A stretch of 64,000 nt of DNA, from the NCBI GenBank assembly GCA_024655945.1, contig JANLFK010000008.1:89718-153717 (forward strand), written 5' to 3'. The stretch is from a candidate division KSB1 bacterium. GTDB taxonomy: Bacteria > Zhuqueibacterota > Zhuqueibacteria > JANLFK01 > Oleimicrobiaceae. Below the pieces are notes generated by a model, which was not told the DNA's origin, ran no database searches, and saw only the letters and a program-made list of their open reading frames with translations. Position numbers and translations under genes: made by a program. Of this stretch, positions 34,259 through 43,444 are shown one piece after another (position 1 is the stretch's first letter; each line of letters opens with the position of its first letter).

Positions 34259-37200
34259 TCACTTGATGATGGCAAATTTGCCCATCTGCTCATCGCCCGT
34301 GGCGTGCGCCTTCACATGGTAGAGGTACATGCCGGCAGCCACTTCCAGACCCTCCTTGGTGAGCAGGTCCCAGTGGGCGGTGCCGTCGTCGAGAGGATTG
34401 TCCACTTCCAGCACATCCACCAGCACGCCGCTGACCGTGAAGATCTTGATCGTGCATCTGGCGGGCAGGTGGGTAAACATCAGACGACGACGTTGGTTCA
34501 GACGCCAATTGGACACTGCCGGCTCCATGGCATTGGTGGCCACATACGGGTTGGGCACGACTTTGATAGTGCGCATGGTCTGGCGCAGCGCGGCCACATC
34601 TAAGGGTCCGGCCTCATTGACCGTGAACGACAGGGTGTCGCCGGAGAAGAACGGCCGCCTGAAAGTGACCCGGTACACATCGTTGGGCTTGGGCAGTCTG
34701 CTGCTGTCGCCAGCAGCGCTGAAGTCAAGAATGAACGCCGTGCCTGCCCACTTGCTGTCGGTCGTGACCGGGCCCACCAGCACGCGATCCTGCAGAATAT
34801 CGAAGCGCAGGTTGGCATTCCTGTCGTGCACCACAAGGTCCAACAGCTCTGGGGTGCCTCCCTGGCCGGCAAAGGAGCGGTTCACCACGTAGAAACTGAA
34901 GGGAAGGTTGACCAGCAGCGCGGAGCGACTGATCCGCTGGCCGGTCTCGTCGCGCATGGTCTTGGTACTCACCCTGCCCACATAGGCGGAGTCTTTCCCG
35001 GTAAAGACGATCTCATAGTCCCACGGGAACAGGTTGCTTTCGGGCGTTTGCACCAGCCGCATGGGGCTTGAGCCGACCAACCACCCGCTGCGCGTCCCGT
35101 CCAGCTCCGCGGTGATCACCGGGTGGAGCATTTTCAGGCGTACGCCGTCAAAGATATCGGTGTAAATCTCCCTGCCAGCGACAAAGTGCGAATATGGCTT
35201 GAGGACGGAATCCACGCACACGATGTTATTGTAGGCGAAGCGTCGCGCGGTCTCCTCGTAGACCAAGGCATTGTCCGCGCTGGCGTCGAACACGTGAATA
35301 CCGCTGGTGGTGTAGAGGAGGCCGTGGGCATAGTTGGTCACCGCCGTGAGCGTGTCGATGCTGAAGGTCACCTTGTAGGTGTGGCCGGTCTTTAGGCTTC
35401 TCTCGGCCAGGATCTCCGGGACGATGGAGCCGCAACCGAAAAGGAGGCCTTCGCTCTGGCTTCCTACGGTGGGCGGCACGTAGCCGGCAGCAGTCTGATG
35501 CGGAGTCACAATCTGCACGTTTTTGCCGACCGCGCGCACCTCCTCGGCCTCGTCCAGATCGATGTAGATGCTGTTTTCCGACGGAGCGATGCCGGGCCCA
35601 ATGTTCACCGCCCCGGAGTCGTAGGCCACCAGCGCGTAGTAGTAGGTGCGCCCGTTCTCCACTTCGCGGTCGATGAAGTAGTGGGTGATGCCCGAGTCGT
35701 CGCCGAGGTAGTAGCCAGCACCGTTCACCAAGCCGTAGTTGGTGAAGCCGCGCTTGCCGTCTTTCAGGTCACACTGAAAAATGGGCTTGCGGAACATCGG
35801 CGTGCCGTACCCGTCAGTTATCACCTCGCAATCGGACATCTTCTTATCGGTGGCGCGGAAGAGTTTGTAGCCCTGGAAGTCGTTGGCGTTCTTGAGGAAT
35901 GGGTCGCGTGTGCGGGTCTCCGCGACGTTGTCCCAGGTGAGGATCACGTAGCCATCTCCTGGGGTGGCCGTCAACGTGGGCATCTCCGGCGGCTTGGCGA
36001 AGCGGTAGTCGCTTTCGTAGACGACCTGGACGATGCGTTTGACCTCGAAGAGGGCAGGTGCGCTGTGCTTTGGCGAATTCAAGCCTTCCAGGGGGTCGTA
36101 AGAATGGAGCTCGGACATGGAGATGCGCTCGGTGCGCCCTTTGTACAGCGGGAACGGCCCCGAGGCGAAAACCTCGATGAGATTGGAGATCTTGCCATAG
36201 TACTCGATGAGCGTGTCTGAGGCCATGATCTCCCACATCGACTTGTCGCCGCGGAACCAGCGGTAGTCAGAGGCGTGGCTGGGCACTGGGAAGAGCAGGA
36301 ACGCAGTGAGGCCGATCATGTCGGATTCGGAAACGTCGGTCTCGGCAAAGTTCGGCTCCGCTCGCCCCTCCACGCGGTCAGGGCGGTGGTTGCACTCGCC
36401 CTCGTCGGGCCCGGTGTAGTTCAGCTCGGCAGGGCCGACGCCGTCCAGCCCCACGTCGTCGCCTGGATTCTCGGTGATCTGGTAGACGCCATCGCCGTTG
36501 AGGTCCTCGCCATCCTGCCAGTCCTGGTCCTCGTCGGCATCCCAGTGGGGGCGGAGGTCCTCGACCTTCAGGTTGTAGAAGGAGAGGAAGGCGCTCAGGT
36601 TGGCGATCCCGTCGGTAGGCCCGATCAGCCTGGTGGCGTCGTTGTCGCGCTTTTCGTCGATCAGTCCGTCCTCGTCGTTGTCCACCCCGTCCCAGCCAAT
36701 GCCTGGGCTTTCCAGGTAGGCAAAGCCCATGGTGCCCGTGGGCAACCCTCCCTGCCCGATGCCGTCCACGTCCCAGGAGTAGGCCATGTCCACCTTCTTG
36801 TCGAAGAAGCCGAGCTCGTCGTCGCTTTCGCCGCCGACGGCGTTATCGACCCAGTAGCCGAAGCAGACCTGGGGCAGGTCGTAGTCAGAGATGTTAGCGA
36901 TGGTGTACTCCCAGAAGATGGCGTCGCGTGCCTGGGGGTTGTTCCACTGGAAGCCGCGCTGTTCGACACGAACGCCGATGCCGCCCCACGGTTTGCCCTT
37001 CTGGATGGTCACCTGCGGGCGGATGTCGCCGATCCAGACGCCGGGGCGGGGATAGTACTTCACCCGGTCCTCGGGGCCGAGGTACTCCTGGTCCTGGGCG
37101 TCGTTAGCGACGAAGTAGGTCTCCAGGTCGGCTTCCATTTTGCCGCGGCCGAATCGCCCGTCCCATTCACCGGGCCAGTGGAGGAGGCGACCGGTGTAGG

Positions 37201-37720
37201 GCCATCCCTCGGGGGGCCACGAGTCCGGGCGGTTGCTCATGGCCGGATATTCGCCTGCTGCGTTGAAGTAGCCGAACACGGGATACAGACCCCATTCGAT
37301 GGTGCCGGTAGGGTCACGGTCCATCTCCTCGCGGTAGCTGGTCTGCAGAAAGTAGAGCGTGTCCAAGTCCTTGCGCGTGCTGATCTGCACCGGGTCGGTG
37401 ACCGGGATGGAATCGTTCTCCACGAAGACGCGCGCCCCGATGAGCAGCCCCACGCCGTCGGTCATGCGCACACCGCTCATGTTGTTCGGCCAGCGTGACC
37501 ACTGCGAACCTACCACGCCCGACACCCACTTGGCCAACTCGGTCGTATTCTTGAAGTAGATAAAGACCCGATTGCCGGTCATGTACCCCTCCCTTATGGC
37601 GGCAATGTCGCCGGCAGGGTCATCGGGCCCTTCGTACTTTCGCCCTTGAGCGAAGAGCACACTGCTCAACGCGCAGAGCACCACCAGGGCGATTCCTGCG
37701 AACTTGGCTGACTTGAGCAT
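34259..37720 (-). CDS. Large secreted protein with C-terminal sorting domain (1153 aa)
   Basis: The signal peptide (FAGIALVVLCALSSVLFAQ) is preceded by GAGGTG. No catalytic family is recognised. Visible: an N-terminal region rich in Trp/Tyr/Pro (WPPEGWPYTGRLLHWPGEWDGRFG), and Asp/Asn-rich calcium-loop-like stretches (WDGVDNDEDGLIDEKRDND, ADEDQDWQDGEDLNGDG). An Fn3-like domain comes near 600 (TLTATPGDGYVILTWDNVAE). The C-terminal sorting domain reads KVVPNPYVATNAMEPAVSN...IKIFTVSGVLVD...GMYLYHVKAH. Proteins like this are frequent in KSB1/Calditrichota genomes. It probably binds or displays at the surface, in the same operon as PorV and the TonB receptor. Confidence 0.75.
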   Translation of the reverse strand: MLKSAKFAGIALVVLCALSSVLFAQGRKYEGPDDPAGDIAAIREGYMTGNRVFIYFKNTTELAKWVSGVVGSQWSRWPNNMSGVRMTDGVGLLIGARVFVENDSIPVTDPVQISTRKDLDTLYFLQTSYREEMDRDPTGTIEWGLYPVFGYFNAAGEYPAMSNRPDSWPPEGWPYTGRLLHWPGEWDGRFGRGKMEADLETYFVANDAQDQEYLGPEDRVKYYPRPGVWIGDIRPQVTIQKGKPWGGIGVRVEQRGFQWNNPQARDAIFWEYTIANISDYDLPQVCFGYWVDNAVGGESDDELGFFDKKVDMAYSWDVDGIGQGGLPTGTMGFAYLESPGIGWDGVDNDEDGLIDEKRDNDATRLIGPTDGIANLSAFLSFYNLKVEDLRPHWDADEDQDWQDGEDLNGDGVYQITENPGDDVGLDGVGPAELNYTGPDEGECNHRPDRVEGRAEPNFAETDVSESDMIGLTAFLLFPVPSHASDYRWFRGDKSMWEIMASDTLIEYYGKISNLIEVFASGPFPLYKGRTERISMSELHSYDPLEGLNSPKHSAPALFEVKRIVQVVYESDYRFAKPPEMPTLTATPGDGYVILTWDNVAETRTRDPFLKNANDFQGYKLFRATDKKMSDCEVITDGYGTPMFRKPIFQCDLKDGKRGFTNYGLVNGAGYYLGDDSGITHYFIDREVENGRTYYYALVAYDSGAVNIGPGIAPSENSIYIDLDEAEEVRAVGKNVQIVTPHQTAAGYVPPTVGSQSEGLLFGCGSIVPEILAERSLKTGHTYKVTFSIDTLTAVTNYAHGLLYTTSGIHVFDASADNALVYEETARRFAYNNIVCVDSVLKPYSHFVAGREIYTDIFDGVRLKMLHPVITAELDGTRSGWLVGSSPMRLVQTPESNLFPWDYEIVFTGKDSAYVGRVSTKTMRDETGQRISRSALLVNLPFSFYVVNRSFAGQGGTPELLDLVVHDRNANLRFDILQDRVLVGPVTTDSKWAGTAFILDFSAAGDSSRLPKPNDVYRVTFRRPFFSGDTLSFTVNEAGPLDVAALRQTMRTIKVVPNPYVATNAMEPAVSNWRLNQRRRLMFTHLPARCTIKIFTVSGVLVDVLEVDNPLDDGTAHWDLLTKEGLEVAAGMYLYHVKAHATGDEQMGKFAIIK

Positions 37721-37787
37721 TTGGCATTCACCTCGTTGTCTGAACGACCTTGTTTTTCACCACAGCCCTTCCTGCTGCGCCGTCTCG

Positions 37788-40478
37788 TTAGAACACCAGG
37801 CCGATGCCGAACTTGACTAAGCGCGGCGCCGCGAACATCGAGGGGTTGTGCACCCGGTCCATGTAATCGTTAAAGTCGCTGCGGTGCCCTGCAATGTCAG
37901 AGGGACGCACCACCGCCGTGTAGGCCCGACCGGTCTGGCTGTTCACCCACACCTCGTTCAGCCGGTCCAAGAGATTGTAGACGTTCAGCGTCATGCGGCA
38001 CTTGAACGAGGCGGACAGGGGAATGGTGTAGAAGCTGCTCATGTCGACGCTCACCCGTGCCGGTCGCCAGGCGTTGTTGGGATAGAGGTTTACCCGCGCC
38101 AGCATGCTTTCGGGCAAAGGGTCCCAGGTGTACGGTGCACCCGAGTTGTAGTAACCGGTAAGCGTGGCCCCGTAGCGGGCAGTATTGTAGCCCACGGTGA
38201 CATTGAGCGTATGGCGCTGGTCCCAGCTCATGGGGATCAACCGCACGACGGGGTCCATGCTGTTGCCGGCGCGGTCGAAGGTTTGCGTCGGGTAGTCGGC
38301 GTTGCCGCGCGTGTACTGCAGCGTGTAGTTGAGGTAGGCGGAAAGAGGGCCACGCACAAAGTCGTACTTGACCTCCAAACCCTTGGCGTTGCCATAATCT
38401 TTGTTGCTGTAAAGGCCGTATTCGATCTGGTTGAAGGTGGTGATGACCTTGGCACTGAGGAGGTCGTAGATGTCACGATAGAAGAGCGCGACCTCCAAGC
38501 CCATACCGGGGATGAGCTCCTGCCAGAGTCCGACCTCGTACTGCACCGTCTTTTCGGCCTTCAGTTGGGGGTTGCCCATGACGGTGACAAAATCGGTGGG
38601 CGCCACCCGGAAGTCATGGTTCTGGTAGAGTGCATACAACGGCGGCATCTGGAAGAAATGCCCATAGCTGAAGCGCAGGAGGGCGGTTCTTCCTAACTGG
38701 TAGGAAAGGCCGAAGCGCGGGCTGACCTGGACCTTTGGGTCGGCCTTTGGATAGGTGGACATCCGGGACGGGTCATCGAACGTCAGCTGGTTGGCAGGAT
38801 TGCGGGGTTGCGAGGGGTAGACCGTCTTCGGGTCGAAGTAGTCGTAACGCACCCCTAAGTTGATGACCATCTCGTCGAATTCCATCTTGTCTTGTAAATA
38901 TGCGGAGAACTCCAGAGGCCTGACGCGGTACAGGTCGGTGTAGATGGAAGAGTCGGGCAGCACCACAGGCTGGTAGAGTACGCTTTCCAGGTCGGTGTTG
39001 TAATAGAGGTTGCGAATCTCTTTGTACCGATTGTGCAGGTCGTAGCGCGTCACCTGGAAGCCACTTTTCAGACTGTGGCGAGAGGTAGCTTGCCAGGTCA
39101 GATCATATTTGATGGACTGCTCCCGCATCAACCGCTCGTCGTGGCCTTTCTGTTGGCCCCCCGTGAAAAAGCCGGGGCCGGTGTCGCGCAGGAACTTGTC
39201 GTGCACATATCGCTTGTCCAACGGGTCTTTGAACACGTACCAGCCGTGGTCGTGGTAGAGGGCCGAGAGCTTGAGCTCGTAGAAAAGACGAGGCGAGAGC
39301 ATGTGGTTGAGTTGCAGCGCACCCATGTGCGCGTCGCGGTGGGTGGCGGCCATGCCGTCAGGATTGTACTTGAAGGCATGGTTATAGTCGTGCCACTCGT
39401 CCCGGTTGAGCGTGTAGAGGAGGCCTACCTTCAGGTTTGGCGACGGACGCCAGGAGAGCTTGCCCATCAGGGAGAGGTTCTTGCCGCGGTTCATGGGCAC
39501 GTAGGCACTATCGCCGGCATGCTCTGAGTACCACTGCGCTGGGTTATCGGATTCGAAGTTGCTGTAATCGGAGGGGCGAAAGCGGCGCACGCCGTTGAGA
39601 TGGTTCTTGTTGTCCTGATAGCGAAAGTCGGCGAGAAAAGTGAGGCGCTCGCCCAGCAGCGGCCCGCTCAGCTGCGCCTTGTAGTCCTGGTTGCGCGTGA
39701 GTTCCTCGTCGCGCAGCCCAATGAAGATGTCCTTGTGCGCGGTGAGGAAATTAGCCAGGTCTGCGGAGAGCGCGCCGTGCAACTGATTGCCGCCGTCCTT
39801 GGTGACGGCGTTAACCACGCCGCTCATGGCCCTGCCATACTCGGCATTGAAGGTGCCGGTAATGACCTCGAGGTCGGCAATGGCGGTGGGTTCAAGGTAA
39901 ACGTGTCGGCCGGAGCCGCCGAACGACTCGGTCACCTTCATGCCATCGATCAGGTAGGCCACCTCGGTGAGGCGTCCTCCCCGAAAATGGCCTTCCACCA
40001 CGCCGGCCTGCAGGCCGATGACCGCGCCGACGTTCTCCACAGGGAGAATGTCCATGAGCTCGGAGGAGACGTTGCGGATGGAGCTGGTCTGGTCCTTCTT
40101 GATGACCACCCTCTCTGCCTGCACGACAACCTCTTTGCCCTCCAGCACCGTGGGGCTCAGGCGGATCGACACCTCCTCGGTGCGGTTGACGGAGACACGA
40201 ACGTTCTGCAGGCGCACGGCCTCGTAGCCGATCATCGTGGCCCGCAGGGTGTAGGTGCCGGGTGGCATGTTGAGAATGAAAAACTGCCCATTCTCGTCGG
40301 TGGCGGCTCCCCTGGTGGTGCCTTCAACAATGACGTTCACCCCGGGCAGCGGGCCGCCCGTGCTGGCATCCACGACCCGGCCGACGATCTTACCTGTGGT
40401 TTGCGCCCACGCCAGTGGGGCAAGACCGAAGAACACGGCCACCAGCACGAAAAGCGATGTCATCTGTACACGGCGCAT
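37788..40478 (-). CDS. TonB-dependent receptor, SusC-like with carboxypeptidase-like regulatory domain
   Basis: An 896-aa receptor; start MRRVQMTSLF, with AAGGA 7 nt upstream. After the signal peptide comes a CarbopepD_reg-like domain (GRVVDASTGGPLPGVNVIVEGTTRGAATDENGQFFILNMPPGTYTL), a plug (VEGHFRGGRLTEVAYLIDGMKVTES, AIADLEVITGTFNAEYGRAMSGVVNAVTKDGGN) and a 22-strand barrel ending KFGIGLVF. It is expected to import glycan fragments across the outer membrane using TonB energy. Unlike Bacteroides Sus loci, no SusD lipoprotein is nearby. Confidence 0.93.
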   Translation of the reverse strand: MRRVQMTSLFVLVAVFFGLAPLAWAQTTGKIVGRVVDASTGGPLPGVNVIVEGTTRGAATDENGQFFILNMPPGTYTLRATMIGYEAVRLQNVRVSVNRTEEVSIRLSPTVLEGKEVVVQAERVVIKKDQTSSIRNVSSELMDILPVENVGAVIGLQAGVVEGHFRGGRLTEVAYLIDGMKVTESFGGSGRHVYLEPTAIADLEVITGTFNAEYGRAMSGVVNAVTKDGGNQLHGALSADLANFLTAHKDIFIGLRDEELTRNQDYKAQLSGPLLGERLTFLADFRYQDNKNHLNGVRRFRPSDYSNFESDNPAQWYSEHAGDSAYVPMNRGKNLSLMGKLSWRPSPNLKVGLLYTLNRDEWHDYNHAFKYNPDGMAATHRDAHMGALQLNHMLSPRLFYELKLSALYHDHGWYVFKDPLDKRYVHDKFLRDTGPGFFTGGQQKGHDERLMREQSIKYDLTWQATSRHSLKSGFQVTRYDLHNRYKEIRNLYYNTDLESVLYQPVVLPDSSIYTDLYRVRPLEFSAYLQDKMEFDEMVINLGVRYDYFDPKTVYPSQPRNPANQLTFDDPSRMSTYPKADPKVQVSPRFGLSYQLGRTALLRFSYGHFFQMPPLYALYQNHDFRVAPTDFVTVMGNPQLKAEKTVQYEVGLWQELIPGMGLEVALFYRDIYDLLSAKVITTFNQIEYGLYSNKDYGNAKGLEVKYDFVRGPLSAYLNYTLQYTRGNADYPTQTFDRAGNSMDPVVRLIPMSWDQRHTLNVTVGYNTARYGATLTGYYNSGAPYTWDPLPESMLARVNLYPNNAWRPARVSVDMSSFYTIPLSASFKCRMTLNVYNLLDRLNEVWVNSQTGRAYTAVVRPSDIAGHRSDFNDYMDRVHNPSMFAAPRLVKFGIGLVF

Positions 40479-40590
40479 AGCTCGATCCTTGCATGGTACG
40501 CTCACCTGGACTCCAGAGGAGTCGGTTTCTTATACGGGAAGACGACAGTTCGTGCGTCATCTGATTTTCAAGCCTTGGCGCCCCCAGCCT

Positions 40591-40623
40591 GGTCAACCCC
40601 GCCGCGTGGCGACGGGGTTGACC
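40591..40623. terminator. Long inverted repeat between the CBM9 protein and the TonB receptor
   Basis: GGTCAACCCCG and CGGGGTTGACC (11 bp, perfect) flank an 11-nt GC-rich centre. The stem starts 28 nt after the stop of the upstream gene. No T-run follows on the minus strand, so full termination is doubtful. It could reduce read-through or act as an RNA-processing or stability element. Confidence 0.5.
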
Positions 40624-40650
40624 ACTACGGCTGACTGCAGGAGGCAGCAC

Positions 40651-43251
40651 CTAACGCATCAGCACCATCTTTTTGGCCTGCACAAAGTCGCCCGCCCGCA
40701 GTCGATAGATGTACACGCCGGACGGCAACCCCTCAGCGTTCACGGTCACCGTATGGGTCCCTTCGGGCTTGAGCTCGTCCACTAAGGTCCTCACCTTCTG
40801 CCCCAGGGGGTTGTAGAGCTCCAGCTTCACCACCCCTGGCTTCTGCAGTGTGAAGGTGATGACGGTGGCAGGGTTGAATGGGTTCGGGTAGTTTTGGCGG
40901 AGCTCGTAGGCCAGCACCGTCGGGGCCTTCGGGGCTGTCGGCACCTCGGTGCGGACAAACATGGTGTCGCCAATCCAGGTGTAGGTCCACTCCTGCGGGT
41001 TTTGCCACTGGTGGTCGGTGCTCACCGGTGACAGGCCGAGGTTGCCCTGCCAGGTGCCCCCATCGTTGTCGTGGAAGTAGAGGTCGATGGGGATGCGCAT
41101 GCCGCGCACCGGGTGGAAGCGGACGTCGTTTTGCACCGGCAGCGCGTCCAGCGGTATCTTGGCCTCTATCACATAGTCTCTACCGCCGAGGTCGGAGAAG
41201 TAGTAGTTTTCGTGCTCGGGGGTGTAGAGCGTGCCTCCACCCGAATAGTCGAGCTGCAGGTGGTCTTGCACGAAGTAGATAATGTAGTCGGGTTCGGCAC
41301 CGCGCTTGATGGCGCTGTGCTGCACGCCCCGCTGGTCGTAGAGGCCGATGAACATCTGGAAGGCATCCTGGTCCCACCAGTTGCCCGGGCCGTAGAAGTA
41401 GGAGTCATCCACCACATCGGCGGCGACGTAGAGGAAAGTGTCGTCCACCGCCAAGTAGACGGTGCCGGTCAGGTCGGCTTCATCCTTGACGTCGCCCACC
41501 GGGACGTGGTGTGTCTCCGGCTTGATCACAAACGGCATGATGCCGCTGGCGTCCCACTCAGCCAAATCGCCGTCGGCGGCAAAATTAGTCGGCGGCTCAA
41601 GCGAGATGGTGGCGATGCCTTGCGCGGTGTTGGTGGCTGGTCCGGACAGGCCCAGGGCGCTGACGTTGCCGGCAGCATCCTTGCACTCCACGGCATAGTA
41701 GTAAGTGAGCTCCTTGTCCACCAGGGGATGGTAGAGCCAGTGCGTCACCGCCTGGGTATTCTCCGGCACCTTGGCTGCCACCACGTCCAACGCCGCTAAG
41801 TTGGCGGGGTCGATGGGCTGCAGGCTGGCGTAGACCGTGTAGGTCTCGTCCCTTTCCCCGGGGACATCGCGCCACACCACCAAGTTGTAGTAGGCTCCAG
41901 GGACGCCACGGACATTCTCCGGCGCCTCTGGTGCCGTAATGTCAATGGCCGGGTTACCGGTCCAGATGTCGTCCAGGTGAACCTCCTTGCCCAGGCCGCT
42001 GGCCTGCTTGATGTTGACTTTGAGACCGGCGACTTTAGTGCAGTCCATCTCGCCCCCTTGCCACTGGTTGGTGGTGGGGTTCCAGCCGCCGGCAAAGCGG
42101 TTGAAGTCCTTGAGGGCGATTTTCACCTGCTTCCAGGTGCCGTCGTAGCCCACCGCCGCTTCATCCAGCAGGTAGATGGCGTTGTACTCGAGGTCCGGTT
42201 CCACGCCCCAACCATCTTCATCCGGGTCGAAGAGCACCACCTCCAGCTGTCCCAGGCCGGCGTTGGCTTTGATCTTGAACTGCAGCGAGTCGCTTCTCCA
42301 GGCGGCCTGAAGGTTCTTGGGCGAAGTCAAGAACAGACCCATGCCGTCGCCGACCGCCCAGTCGGCAGAGGGTGTGCGCCACAAGATGGAGCGCGTGCCC
42401 GGGGTGGAGGCCTCGACGTCGGTCACCTCGGCGGAGCCTGTCCCGCTCCAGCCTCCCCACAGGGTCACATTGCTGGGCACCTCCCGCCCATTGAAGAAGA
42501 TGATCTCCACGCGCGTGGGCGAGAAGAGGGCCAGGTGGTCCAGGATCACGGTGCCGGTGCACACATCTCCTGCGCCGCTCCCGCTGATGGAGAACTCCAA
42601 GGAGAAACCCTTGATCTTGTCCAGGTCGAGGATGTCGTTTCCCTGGATTCCTGCCCATCCGGTGCGGTTAAAAGCGCCACCGCCCCACTCGTCCAGATTG
42701 GGGTCAAATCTGCCGTCCAGCAGCGGCATGGCGATGCGATACCAGCCGGGGGCGTTGTCCAATACGTAATGGAACGAGTAGTAGTACTCGGACTCCATGA
42801 CGTTGTAAGTCCTCACCCCGTTGGGCGAATCGCTCACGTCGTGGAGGTTAAAGCGCAAGTGCACGCGGCCGGGCAGCGACTGCGGCGTTTCGTTGTAGTA
42901 CCAGAACATCACCGAGTCGTAGGCCGACCAGTCGTAGAGCCCGTTGGAGTCGGGGTTCCAGTGCTCCAGCTTCACGTAGCCGCCCCAGCTCTCGATGTCG
43001 TGCGCGCTGTACTCCAGGCGCATGGCGCCAGCCCCCTCTTGTACCGGATTCGGCACGTAGCTGACCTTCAGCCAGCACTTGGCAGAGTCGGCGTGATCGC
43101 TGGTCTGATAGTGCTGCCCGCCGTGGTTGGCGAAATAGGCCCAGTAGTTGGTATCGGCCGGTGCCGCATCAAAGCTGTTGATCATATGCTCCTGGGCAAC
43201 AACCAGAACGGGCGCCGCCAGCAAAGCCGCAACGAGCAAGACTGTCTTCAT
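40651..43251 (-). CDS. Secreted carbohydrate-binding protein (CBM9-like) with sorting domain
   Basis: An 866-aa protein with a signal peptide (MKTVLLVAALLAAPVLVVAQ), AGGAGGT upstream. Two N-terminal jelly-roll-like regions (MRLEYSAHDIESWGGYVKLEHW; WRSDSLQFKIKANAGLGQLEVVLFD) resemble carbohydrate-binding modules. Then come an Fn3 domain (APENVRGVPGAYYNLVVWRDV), a CBM9-like domain (FAADGDLAEWDASG, YLAVDDTFLYVAADVVDDSYF, WDQDAFQMFIGL) and a standard sorting domain (LRQNYPNPFNPATVITFTLQ, VKLELYNPLGQKVRTL, GVYIYRLRAG). No catalytic domain is seen. The likely role is capturing the glucan at the cell surface. Confidence 0.85.
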   Translation of the reverse strand: MKTVLLVAALLAAPVLVVAQEHMINSFDAAPADTNYWAYFANHGGQHYQTSDHADSAKCWLKVSYVPNPVQEGAGAMRLEYSAHDIESWGGYVKLEHWNPDSNGLYDWSAYDSVMFWYYNETPQSLPGRVHLRFNLHDVSDSPNGVRTYNVMESEYYYSFHYVLDNAPGWYRIAMPLLDGRFDPNLDEWGGGAFNRTGWAGIQGNDILDLDKIKGFSLEFSISGSGAGDVCTGTVILDHLALFSPTRVEIIFFNGREVPSNVTLWGGWSGTGSAEVTDVEASTPGTRSILWRTPSADWAVGDGMGLFLTSPKNLQAAWRSDSLQFKIKANAGLGQLEVVLFDPDEDGWGVEPDLEYNAIYLLDEAAVGYDGTWKQVKIALKDFNRFAGGWNPTTNQWQGGEMDCTKVAGLKVNIKQASGLGKEVHLDDIWTGNPAIDITAPEAPENVRGVPGAYYNLVVWRDVPGERDETYTVYASLQPIDPANLAALDVVAAKVPENTQAVTHWLYHPLVDKELTYYYAVECKDAAGNVSALGLSGPATNTAQGIATISLEPPTNFAADGDLAEWDASGIMPFVIKPETHHVPVGDVKDEADLTGTVYLAVDDTFLYVAADVVDDSYFYGPGNWWDQDAFQMFIGLYDQRGVQHSAIKRGAEPDYIIYFVQDHLQLDYSGGGTLYTPEHENYYFSDLGGRDYVIEAKIPLDALPVQNDVRFHPVRGMRIPIDLYFHDNDGGTWQGNLGLSPVSTDHQWQNPQEWTYTWIGDTMFVRTEVPTAPKAPTVLAYELRQNYPNPFNPATVITFTLQKPGVVKLELYNPLGQKVRTLVDELKPEGTHTVTVNAEGLPSGVYIYRLRAGDFVQAKKMVLMR

Positions 43252-43326
43252 GGCTCCGACCTCCTGTTTGGTTTGGCGTCATTTAACAGCAACGCTTCAC
43301 ACTGTGTGGAACATCAGGCCGCCTCA

Positions 43327-43396
43327 TCACCTCCTTTCTGGATCCGTTACCCCAAGCCTTGGCATACGTCGAAGAGTCCTCGCTCTCACCTCCTTT
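43327..43396 (-). promoter_or_regulatory. Two long Shine-Dalgarno-like sequences in the leader of the CBM9 gene region
   Basis: AAAGGAGGTGA occurs twice on the minus strand (43337-43327 and 43396-43386, 59 nt apart). The downstream copy extends to AGAAAGGAGGTGAT, complementary to the 3' end of 16S rRNA over 14 nt. Neither copy precedes a credible gene; the real start of the CBM9 gene has its own AGGAGGT. The 193-bp interval otherwise holds no gene. Confidence 0.5.
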
Positions 43397-43444
43397 CGTC
43401 CGCCTGGTGCAACCTTCAGCGTGCTGCTCTCCATTTCCCTGGGC

